Shown here one piece after another: positions 35,986 through 43,536 of a stretch of DNA of 64,000 nucleotides (positions are counted from its first letter, which is position 1; every line of letters starts with the position of its first letter). The position numbers and the translations under genes are program-made. Below the pieces are notes generated by a model that worked only from the letters and a program-made list of their open reading frames with translations, made no database searches and was not told the origin of the DNA. The DNA is from CAYXFD01 sp964464175 (GTDB taxonomy: Bacteria > Cloacimonadota > Cloacimonadia > Cloacimonadales > JAJBBL01), in contig CAYXFD010000011.1 of NCBI GenBank assembly GCA_964464175.1, positions 27,764-91,763 on the forward strand. The letters are read 5' to 3'.

Positions 35986-36167
35986 ACCCCTATCAGCTAA
36001 TACTGCCGTTAGGACTTTTAACCTTCACCTTATTGCTGATCACTGTTCTGATTGGAACACGGATCATTAAAGTGAAGTTCAAATATCACAAGCTATTCGG
36101 TATCCTGACCTTTATCTCTGCTCTGATCCACGGAACACTGGCGGTCTATCTGAATTATTTCCGCTGA
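35982..36167 (+). CDS. Small two-helix membrane protein, cytochrome-like histidines
   Basis: This 61-residue protein has two hydrophobic segments (residues 5-27 and 38-57). Its start overlaps the PepF stop in ATGA. Two histidines sit in KYHKLFGILTFISALIHGTLA, one at the start of helix 2 and one near its end. That spacing resembles haem-ligating helices of cytochrome b561-like or DUF420-like proteins. The protein is too short for a complete cytochrome b, so a haem role is only suggestive. Confidence 0.62.
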   Translation: MNPYQLILPLGLLTFTLLLITVLIGTRIIKVKFKYHKLFGILTFISALIHGTLAVYLNYFR

Positions 36168-36287
36168 TTATCTGATTCTCAGCGTTATAGATAGTTGTTA
36201 ATATCCTGGGCGGGAAACAGAGAGAAAAGGTTTTTTTACCGGACAGATTTTTTCTTAGGAGATCATATCTCTAAACGGGAGGAAAAT

Positions 36288-36626
36288 ATGAAAAAGATGC
36301 TCATTCTTATAGGGCTGTTAGTCTTTCTGGCAGGGCTGCAGAGCCATGCTCCGTCTGATATGGAAATTTCATTCGATGCAGAAGAACAGATACTGACACT
36401 GGTCATTATGCACGGAGTTGGGGATCATCAATCCCACTATATCGGATCAGTTACGGTCAGTCAGGGTGGAAAGGAGATCATCGTTCAGCAATTGAGCAGA
36501 CAGGATGATAATGAAAAGGTCACTTTGAAATACAGGATACCTGAAGCCGAAAAAGGGATGACCCTTAACATTGTTGCTAACTGTAACCGGACAGGGAGAA
36601 TGAGAAGGGAGATAGAGATCGAATAA
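36288..36626 (+). CDS. Small secreted protein with HxVxDxxxHYI motif
   Basis: The start is ATG 36288, behind GGGAGGAAAA; the frame extends 93 nt upstream without an SD. The 112-residue product has a signal peptide (MKKMLILIGLLVFLAGLQSHA) and a single beta-rich domain. The segment MHGVGDHQSHYIGSVTVSQGG recalls the metal-binding strand of desulfoferrodoxin-like or SoxZ-type domains, with three His residues close together. A single Cys follows (VANCNRTGR). A periplasmic redox or metal role is plausible but not shown. It converges with the exported ferredoxin gene 14 bp away. Confidence 0.62.
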   Translation: MKKMLILIGLLVFLAGLQSHAPSDMEISFDAEEQILTLVIMHGVGDHQSHYIGSVTVSQGGKEIIVQQLSRQDDNEKVTLKYRIPEAEKGMTLNIVANCNRTGRMRREIEIE

Positions 36627-36640
36627 GCAATTAGCTTGGT

Positions 36641-37198
36641 TTATTCTTTCTTTTCTTCCCGGATTGCCTCGACGGGACAACCTTCAAATCTCTGGAAATC
36701 CCCTTCGCTGCAGATCCCGCAGGAGATACATTTATCCTGATCGATAACAGCAACCCCTCTTGACATGGTTATAGCTCCGACAGGGCAGTACCTCACACAT
36801 AGACGGCAGGAAATACAACTGCGGGGATCAACCCGGTAGGAAACTTCCGGAGAACCGGAGACCATTAAGAGTCTATCTCCTTCGTTAGCAAAATGACGCT
36901 CACCATCAGCAGTTGTCAGACCGTAAACAAGAAACCCTTTGGAGGTGGAAAAACCTTTGATGGTGTATTGTTCATCACTGACCAGAGGGAAATCACTCTC
37001 TTCCAGCAATTCCGAAGTTACAACATATAGTTTAATGGTATCGGCTTCCATATGAAAGTGGCAGATATCTTCGAAAACCAGCAGCGTTCCGGTTAAAGAC
37101 TCATAACCGTTCTTATCGGCAAAGAGCGTTGCAGAAAAGATAACCATGAAGAGTATTAAAGTAACCGTCAGGGAAAAAGTACGTTTATTAAGGGTCAT
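36641..37198 (-). CDS. Exported 4Fe-4S ferredoxin-domain protein
   Basis: This 185-residue protein has an N-terminal Sec-type signal peptide (residues about 1-28, ending SATLFA). A beta-rich domain of about 95 residues (TLLVFEDICHFHMEADTIKLYVV...) follows. The C-terminus is a 2[4Fe-4S] ferredoxin module: CISCRLCVRYCPVGAI and CISCGICSEGDFQRFEGCPVEAI. A ferredoxin behind a Sec signal is unusual, because clusters are normally assembled in the cytosol and exported by Tat. It may be anchored by an uncleaved helix with the clusters in the cytosol. TTGACA on the minus strand at 37246-37251 lies 53 nt upstream. Confidence 0.8.
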   Translation of the reverse strand: MTLNKRTFSLTVTLILFMVIFSATLFADKNGYESLTGTLLVFEDICHFHMEADTIKLYVVTSELLEESDFPLVSDEQYTIKGFSTSKGFLVYGLTTADGERHFANEGDRLLMVSGSPEVSYRVDPRSCISCRLCVRYCPVGAITMSRGVAVIDQDKCISCGICSEGDFQRFEGCPVEAIREEKKE

Positions 37199-37335
37199 GA
37201 CACAACCTCATTTTTTTGAGGTTAAAGTTCCTGATGAAAAGAATATGTCAATGATTGACTTAGCCCACGAACCAATAATCGTCTTTGAAGAGCAGTATTT
37301 TTGAGCAACGGATGTTATTCTCCGGAGCAGGTATA

Positions 37336-38112
37336 ATGAACAGAACAGAGATCAAGCCCGATTTAGATGTTTTCCCTTCTTCAATCAGGGGTTACCTGAG
37401 GGAGGCAAAACTGTTTGACAGCAGTTGTTCCGAGACTGCCAGAACACTGTTCATCGATGGAAAGACCAGAGCTTTCTTAAAGACCGGGGGAAGAGGAACG
37501 CTTGCCCGGGAGCAAGCGATGACCATATATATGAACAGCCATGGACTTGCCCCTGAGGTTTTAGAATACATCGGTGAGGGTGATAGGGATTATCTGCTGG
37601 CTCTGGCATTGGACGGGGAAGATGGTATTGCAGATGAGCATCTGGCATTGCCGGAACAATTAGCAGCAGCTATGGGTGAATATCTGAGGGTTATTCACAA
37701 TCTGCCGAAAGCGGATTGTCCTTATCCTCATAGAACAGCGGAGATGATTGCCGAAAGTGAATACAGCATCGCTAATGGCTATATTGATAAGCAAATTTTG
37801 CCGGAAGAACCGGAGCAGGCAGCAGAGAGGTTCGAGGAATTAAAACCCGGTTTGAGAGAGGATGTAGTGATCCATGGTGACTACTGTCTCCCAAACATCA
37901 TAATGCAGGACTTTCGTTTGCAGGGGTTTGTTGATCTGGGATCCGGCGGTGTAGGGGACAGGCATTATGATCTGTTCTGGGGTCTCTGGACTCTGGAATA
38001 CAACATGAAGACCAATAAATACGGAGATATTTTTCTCGCTGCATACGGCAGAGAGGATGTGGACAAAGAGAGACTGGAAATGTGCCGTCTGCTGGCAGGG
38101 TTTACAAAGTAA
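37336..38112 (+). CDS. Aminoglycoside 3'-phosphotransferase-like kinase
   Basis: The start is ATG 37336, preceded by CGGAGCAGG; the frame opens 51 nt upstream. The 258-residue length matches APH(3') enzymes. The catalytic loop VIHGDYCLPNIIMQ (H180, D182, N187) and metal-binding GFVDLGSGGVGDRHYDL closely parallel the HGDxCLPN and GFxDxGxxGVxDRxxD motifs of that family. The N-terminal FLKTGGRGTLAREQAMTIYM carries the ATP-binding Lys and the Glu of the kinase fold. The family phosphorylates aminoglycosides or similar hydroxylated metabolites. No resistance genes or mobile elements flank it, so it looks native and its substrate is open. Confidence 0.83.
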   Translation: MNRTEIKPDLDVFPSSIRGYLREAKLFDSSCSETARTLFIDGKTRAFLKTGGRGTLAREQAMTIYMNSHGLAPEVLEYIGEGDRDYLLALALDGEDGIADEHLALPEQLAAAMGEYLRVIHNLPKADCPYPHRTAEMIAESEYSIANGYIDKQILPEEPEQAAERFEELKPGLREDVVIHGDYCLPNIIMQDFRLQGFVDLGSGGVGDRHYDLFWGLWTLEYNMKTNKYGDIFLAAYGREDVDKERLEMCRLLAGFTK

Positions 38113-38206
38113 AAAGTTTTTCTTATACCTTTAGAGATTTAGCAGAGCATTCGAAGCCCTTTCCGGGAAGGAGATCAGAAAACCGATCAGGCATTCAGGA
38201 TATCTT

Positions 38207-41125
38207 TCAACCGGAGATGATAATCTTTGGACGCTTTACTCCCGCTCTGATTTGGGTGAAGGTATCGAGAAAGACTTCTCTCCCTTCCGCTTCTTTAAGC
38301 TTGCCGGCAATTGAAGGGTGCATCGGAATTTCTCCGCAGCCCTCGGTAATGATGACCGGGTAGGGGATAGGCTCTTTTCCGGTCAGGGCAATCCCGACCT
38401 CTTTTCCAAGAAAGCCGACAAGTTCACCGTTATTGAGCGAAGGTATGATCAAGCCTTTAATCTTGGCTTTCTCAGCTCTTTTAAGAAAATCGAGTCCTAC
38501 CGGGAAGGGAACTGCAAGTATTTTATTCAGGAAGAGAGACAGGTCGGTCTTTTCCTGTTCTTCGAGAAATGCCAGGAAACCGAAGTTTTCACTGCCAAAA
38601 CCTATGATACCATCGATCATTGTGCCTGAGCATTCAATATCCACAGTCCTGTTGTCTTCAGTTTTGAGTACTTTACCTTTTACTCCGACAGATAAACGGA
38701 AAGGTATTTTCAGGTACTGGATGGTAATGGTGCCCTGCTCGTAGTCAATATCTGTAATATTACCGGTAGTGGGAGATGAAAAGAGAACAGACTCCTTTCT
38801 TGCCAGGTCGTGCAGGTTCTTTTTATAAAGGCTTTTTGCCAGAGTTTCACCTGTCCGGACAAAGTCGTTCTCTCTCTTCTTCAGGGCAGTCTTTAACTCT
38901 TTGGGGGGAATACCCATCTTCTCAGCGATATTAATCTTCAAGGACTTAAGAGGATAATCCTGAATCTCTCTGAGATAGAGAGAGCCAGAATCGTAGTTTA
39001 TCTTTTCGACTATTCCTCTGGTCACGGAATGATACTCAATATTTGATTCCAGAATACTTTTAGCAGGAAGATGGAAAACCTTCTGACCTGCCTTTATCTC
39101 ATCCCCCTCCGCTACTAAAAGACCTTTTGGGAAAGAATCAAGGTCAATATTACAACGAGTCAAGATGCTTATCACAAAAAGCATAGGGGGTTCATATTTG
39201 GTTTCACCCAGAAGAGTCTCTGCTTCGACGAGATCCCCCTCTTTTACATAGATATCCCCTTTATACGGTAGTTTTCGCTGCAGAACGGTGCACCCCTCAA
39301 AGATCTGTTTTTTCTCCATAAAACTGCCGAAACTTGTCTTAATATCTGTTTTTTCTTTCTCCAGATCATAGAGTTGGAGAATCTCGTTTGCCAGGTTAAA
39401 ATCGTAAAGATTACTGCTCCGGGTATCAATAAGGAGAGGAACATTGCTTCTGATCACTACCGGGTTGTAATTTTCGCCGAGAGTACAGCCGGAAAGGCAG
39501 GTAATAGTAAACTCCGCTTCTTTCTGAGCCTTGATGATCTTTAGTGATTCGGGGAAAATCTCAAAAGTCTCTTTTCTCCCTTCCTCTTGCAGCATAATAG
39601 TCATCAGCTTACGTGGCTTCTTCTTTAACTTAAAAAGAGGTTTAACAGTAACCGCCAGCTTCTCATAACCGGATTTCAGAAGCAGCTCTTCGGCATCCGG
39701 GTAAGCAACTTCACTTAGCTTACCGAGATGAGGTGAAAGGAATTCAGGATCATACCATATTTCAGTGATTCCCTCGATATCAAAACTGTCCGAAAGAACA
39801 GATACCGCCTGATTGCGGTTTTTTGCTCCCGAAAAAATACCACCTGCCCCGAGTACAATATTGAAGTCCTGCAGTGAGAATTTTCTTTTTGAGAGTGATT
39901 GCTCAAAATACATTGCCTCCTTGAAGCGGCAATTATCACCCCGGATAACTCTTTCCAGAAAACCGAGCCGCTGGATCTGGAAATTCATCTGCAAGTGATG
40001 GATCCGGGACATTCTTATCGCTTCCCGTGCCGCTGCCTGTTCAATTGCTTCCTGATAATCATCGGAAGGAACAAATGTCGGGTAAAGCATCTTGTTGAAG
40101 ATATAATTCCGAATATAATTCTCATCGAGTTCGGCAGGCAGCCATCTTTTTATGTTAGCGAATCCGGCTTCAGCCAGGACATTGGAAATGCTGTAGCTCA
40201 TACCGAAATTGGCACTTACCGTACGGTAATAACTACCGAAAATGTTAGAAAAGATATCGGTAGTAGCACCGCCGATATCAACTGCTATTATCTGTTTCTG
40301 CAAATGCTTGCTTAAAACAGCAAGAGAATTAATAACACCCGTAGGTGTCGGAATGATCTTATCGAGGATCATCCCCTTCAATTCAGAATACCCGGGTGCC
40401 TGTTCCATTACATTCTCCATAAAGAGGCGGTGAATCTCGTCACGGGCAGGTTCAAGGTTCTCTTCATCCATCTTCGGTCTGATATTGTCAACGATGTGAA
40501 GGTCATACTGCTCACCAAACATTAGTCCGATAAACTCCCGGGCTTCGATATTACCCGCATAGATAAGAGGTACCCGGGAAGAAACACCAAACTTCGGCTG
40601 AGGTTTCGCAGCTTTGAGAAGTTCTCCCATTCTGATAACCGAGGCATAAGCTCCTCCATCCACTCCCCCGGAAAAAAGAATGATATCCGGTCTCAAGAGA
40701 TCGATCAACTGAATTCTCTCCACAGGTAGTCGCCGGTCATCAACAGCAATAGTGTCCAGAATAACCCCGCCGGCACCATAAGCAGCTCGCTCCGCACTGC
40801 TTGCCGATTCATTAAGAGCAAGACCAACTACTAATATCTGTAACCCGCCACCGGCACTACTGGTGGTAAGATAGCCGACATTCGCAGCTAAACTGAAATT
40901 TGTTTCTTCGGAATCAGGGGTTAAGAGACTTACTTTTTCCTTTGTCTCCAGAGCACGAATTACCCTGTACAAACCAATCTTGACATCGGCATAAGGATGC
41001 TCGACAGTTGTCCCCGTTTTGGCAATCCCCCGAAGAGCATAACGGTTGTTTTCCTTTTTTAACAGAATACCTTTAGTTGTTGTACTTCCAATATCGGTAA
41101 TCAGCAGAACTTCAGGATCAGACAT
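38207..41125 (-). CDS. MutL/GlmL-family protein, double length
   Basis: This protein is 972 residues, about twice the usual GlmL length of 460-480. The N-terminal half matches the GlmL/MutL family associated with B12-dependent mutases: the actin-like nucleotide site LLITDIGSTTTKGILLKK, VGYLTTSSAGGGLQILVVG, DIILFSGGVDGG, IIAVDIGGATTDIFS and LGAGGIFSG. The second half (about 500-972) has repeated beta-rich stretches, some biotinyl/lipoyl-like (KEGDLVEAETLLGE, VAEGDEIKAGQKVF), and no recognised catalytic motif. The family is thought to reactivate or assemble adenosylcobalamin mutases such as glutamate mutase or ornithine aminomutase. No mutase gene is adjacent. AAGGAG precedes the ATG and TTGACT on the minus strand is at 41181-41186. 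Confidence 0.83.
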   Translation of the reverse strand: MSDPEVLLITDIGSTTTKGILLKKENNRYALRGIAKTGTTVEHPYADVKIGLYRVIRALETKEKVSLLTPDSEETNFSLAANVGYLTTSSAGGGLQILVVGLALNESASSAERAAYGAGGVILDTIAVDDRRLPVERIQLIDLLRPDIILFSGGVDGGAYASVIRMGELLKAAKPQPKFGVSSRVPLIYAGNIEAREFIGLMFGEQYDLHIVDNIRPKMDEENLEPARDEIHRLFMENVMEQAPGYSELKGMILDKIIPTPTGVINSLAVLSKHLQKQIIAVDIGGATTDIFSNIFGSYYRTVSANFGMSYSISNVLAEAGFANIKRWLPAELDENYIRNYIFNKMLYPTFVPSDDYQEAIEQAAAREAIRMSRIHHLQMNFQIQRLGFLERVIRGDNCRFKEAMYFEQSLSKRKFSLQDFNIVLGAGGIFSGAKNRNQAVSVLSDSFDIEGITEIWYDPEFLSPHLGKLSEVAYPDAEELLLKSGYEKLAVTVKPLFKLKKKPRKLMTIMLQEEGRKETFEIFPESLKIIKAQKEAEFTITCLSGCTLGENYNPVVIRSNVPLLIDTRSSNLYDFNLANEILQLYDLEKEKTDIKTSFGSFMEKKQIFEGCTVLQRKLPYKGDIYVKEGDLVEAETLLGETKYEPPMLFVISILTRCNIDLDSFPKGLLVAEGDEIKAGQKVFHLPAKSILESNIEYHSVTRGIVEKINYDSGSLYLREIQDYPLKSLKINIAEKMGIPPKELKTALKKRENDFVRTGETLAKSLYKKNLHDLARKESVLFSSPTTGNITDIDYEQGTITIQYLKIPFRLSVGVKGKVLKTEDNRTVDIECSGTMIDGIIGFGSENFGFLAFLEEQEKTDLSLFLNKILAVPFPVGLDFLKRAEKAKIKGLIIPSLNNGELVGFLGKEVGIALTGKEPIPYPVIITEGCGEIPMHPSIAGKLKEAEGREVFLDTFTQIRAGVKRPKIIISG

Positions 41126-41269
41126 ATTATCTCCTTGAAACAGTAGAATCTTAGACCTATTAAAGATGTTTTGTCATTTCAGTCAATTACTATTCCAGCA
41201 GAAAAGATAATTTCTCTGCCGTTGAGAGAACAGGAAAATGGGGAAAACACCCCGTTAAGAAAAAATTTG

Positions 41270-41303
41270 CATTAGTTAAGTGCTAATGATACAACACGTT
41301 AGC
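41270..41303. promoter_or_regulatory. Candidate GntR operator palindromes
   Basis: CATTAG (41270-41275) is inverted as CTAATG (41283-41288), and the overlapping GCTAA (41282-41286) is inverted as TTAGC (41299-41303). They lie just upstream of TTGACA (41336-41341) and about 85-115 nt before the GntR gene. The position suggests autoregulation of the gntR-ABC operon. Confidence 0.45.
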
Positions 41304-41386
41304 AATTAAAGAGCAAAAGAAGCAAACGAAAAAGCTTGACAAGGTGAACCAGTGAAATACCATACCACCAGACAGGAGAAGAGGAA

Positions 41387-41785
41387 ATGGAACTGGAGAG
41401 TGATATGAGAATGTTTGATGACCAGATGCCCATTTATATCCAAATGCGGCAAGAGATCGAAAAAGCTATCATCAAAGGTCTGATCAAGGAAGACGAGATG
41501 ATCCCCTCAACGAGGGTATTGTCTCAAACTTACCAGATTAATCAGAAAACTGCGGTGAATGCTTTGAGTGATCTACTTAATGAGAAGGTATTGTATAAAA
41601 AGAGGGGTATTGGTATTTTTGTCAGCCCCGGCTCGAGGAAAAGACTCCGTGAGAGGAAGCAACGGGAATACCGTGAAGAGGAACTGATAGCAACTTTGGA
41701 GAAAGGGAGAGAATTGGGAATTAGCGTAGAAGAGATCTTGGAGATGGTTAGTATTATTTATAAGAAGAAAGGAGAAGAACAATGA
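41387..41785 (+). CDS. GntR-family (YtrA-like) transcriptional regulator
   Basis: This 132-residue regulator has a winged HTH of the GntR type: PIYIQMRQEIEKAIIKGLIKEDEMIPSTRVLSQTYQINQKTAVNALSDLLNEKVLYKKRGIGIFV. A short C-terminal coiled helix replaces a ligand domain, the YtrA architecture. YtrA-type regulators repress adjacent ABC transporters, often in response to envelope stress or antibiotics. It overlaps the ATPase gene by 4 nt. The preferred start follows GGAGAAGAGG. Operator candidates lie at 41270-41303. Confidence 0.92.
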   Translation: MELESDMRMFDDQMPIYIQMRQEIEKAIIKGLIKEDEMIPSTRVLSQTYQINQKTAVNALSDLLNEKVLYKKRGIGIFVSPGSRKRLRERKQREYREEELIATLEKGRELGISVEEILEMVSIIYKKKGEEQ

Positions 41786-42630
41786 CAGCAATTGAAATTT
41801 CTCGGTTAACGAAGAATTATGGTAAGTTCAAAGCGTTAGATGAAGTTAATCTGGTTTTACCGGAAGGGAGAATAGTGGGATTGTTTGGCAAGAATGGTGC
41901 CGGCAAATCAACGATGATGAAATGTTTACTCGGCTTTCTGAAGCATAAAGGTGAGATCAAGATGATGGGAAAGACTTTGACCGAGTACAAGCACAATCTC
42001 TTCAACGAAGTGGCGTTTATTCCGGATGTCAGTGTGATTGATGATCGTCTGACAGTCCAGCAGGTGATAGATTACATCTCGAACATACATCCCCGCTGGA
42101 ATCATCTCCGGGCAAAACGACTGCAGGAGATCAGTAATCTCCCTTTGAAGAAGAAGGTTGGCAAGTTATCGAAAGGGATGAAGACCAAGCTCTATCTCAT
42201 GACGACTCTCTCTCTTGATGTTAGTATTCTTCTGCTCGATGAACCCACCATCGGATTGGATATTGCATTTCGAAGAGAGTTTTTCAATACCATCCTGGGG
42301 GAGTTTTATGATGATACGAAAACGATCTTGATCTCTACCCATCAAGTAGAAGAGGTAGAGCATATTCTGAACGACATTATCTTTATCGATGAAGGACGGG
42401 TTATACTTCATGATGGAATAGAAGAGTTAAAGAACAGCCACACTATTATAACGGTACCGACAGACCGGGAAGGAGCTTTTTTAGCGTTAAATCCCAGGTT
42501 GATAACAAAGAAATTGGGAGCTGTAAGCGGTTTGGTTGAAAAATCAGTGCAGATAGAGGGGGCAGAATACAGAAGACCTTCTCTGACCGATCTGTTCTTA
42601 GCCAAGGTTGGAGGTTACTATGAAAACTAA
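41782..42630 (+). CDS. ABC transporter ATP-binding protein (YtrB-like)
   Basis: This 282-residue ATPase has Walker A GLFGKNGAGKSTMMKCLLG, a Q-loop near NEVAFIPDVSVIDDRLTVQQVIDYI, the signature GKLSKGMKTKLYLMTTLS (a degenerate LSGGQ), Walker B ILLLDEPTIGLD and the H-loop STHQVEEVEHIL. A short C-terminal extension follows, as in drug or bacitracin exporter ATPases. With the permease it would form an export-type transporter controlled by the GntR gene. The substrate is unknown. Confidence 0.93.
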   Translation: MTAIEISRLTKNYGKFKALDEVNLVLPEGRIVGLFGKNGAGKSTMMKCLLGFLKHKGEIKMMGKTLTEYKHNLFNEVAFIPDVSVIDDRLTVQQVIDYISNIHPRWNHLRAKRLQEISNLPLKKKVGKLSKGMKTKLYLMTTLSLDVSILLLDEPTIGLDIAFRREFFNTILGEFYDDTKTILISTHQVEEVEHILNDIIFIDEGRVILHDGIEELKNSHTIITVPTDREGAFLALNPRLITKKLGAVSGLVEKSVQIEGAEYRRPSLTDLFLAKVGGYYEN

Positions 42631-43516
42631 TCAGGCATTAATAAAAAAAGAGGTTTTGGTGCTCGGAAAAAGGCTATTGATACCGGCTTGGATCGTTGCT
42701 GCGGTATATGGAATGATCCTCTTAGGCTTGCTCATATCTTTTTTGCTTCCCAGCCATGTTATGCAGATTAACGGTGAGTCTATTACCTTAGAAGAGGCAT
42801 TAAGGGAGTCTCTTCCGGTAGATGTTACCGGTCAGGGCAGATTGATCAGTTATCTGTTCAACTATATCATAGCGATAATGGCTTCAGTGCTGCTCATAGG
42901 AAACATCATTCTGGTATCTTCCAATATATTCAATGTCAACAAACGGAGTAACTATGAACTATTTCATAGAACCCAGCCGGTTTCGATCTGGAAAATCACG
43001 GCAGCCAAAATTGCCGCAATTACTTTAAGCAACTGGGTTGTTTTCGTCGGACTCTGTATTTTCAACTATCTTGTGTTCAATATTTTTCTCAGCCTGGAAT
43101 TAAGAAATCTGATAAGCTGGAATTTCTGGTACGGTTTCTCGGGAATGCTGCACTGGGTTATACCATCATTGGTTATAGCTTTTGTTTCCACGGCTTTTAT
43201 TTCTCTTATTTCGGCACTGTTTCAGGATTCAGCGCTGGCCAAAGCGGCAGGAATATTAGCAGGATTCCAGGTGATAATCGGCATTTTCAATAGAATATAC
43301 GGATGGAGTTTACCATTACCTTTCATTTATTTGCGATCAGTGTTCGATATCGGTAGATTAGCTAAAGGAAGCAGCGGCTTAATCAGCTTAGGTACGGATT
43401 TCAGCATGCCGAACTGGTCCTTTTTATTTAATTGGAATACCCTTTTGCACCTAATAGTGGCAGCGGTATTCTTTGTAATAGCAACCTATTTCTATAGTAT
43501 CAGAGAGATTAAGTAA
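42620..43516 (+). CDS. ABC transporter permease
   Basis: The start is ATG 42620, because GGAGG (42609-42613) lies 6 nt before it; it overlaps the ATPase gene by 11 nt. The 298-residue protein has six hydrophobic helices with a long first extracytoplasmic loop (SHVMQINGESITLEEALRESLPV). The layout fits the ABC-2 type permeases that pair with YtrB-like ATPases. It is the last gene of the gntR-ABC operon; sppA starts 20 bp later and could be co-transcribed. Confidence 0.88.
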   Translation: MKTNQALIKKEVLVLGKRLLIPAWIVAAVYGMILLGLLISFLLPSHVMQINGESITLEEALRESLPVDVTGQGRLISYLFNYIIAIMASVLLIGNIILVSSNIFNVNKRSNYELFHRTQPVSIWKITAAKIAAITLSNWVVFVGLCIFNYLVFNIFLSLELRNLISWNFWYGFSGMLHWVIPSLVIAFVSTAFISLISALFQDSALAKAAGILAGFQVIIGIFNRIYGWSLPLPFIYLRSVFDIGRLAKGSSGLISLGTDFSMPNWSFLFNWNTLLHLIVAAVFFVIATYFYSIREIK

Positions 43517-43536
43517 AAGACGTTGGAGGCGTTATT

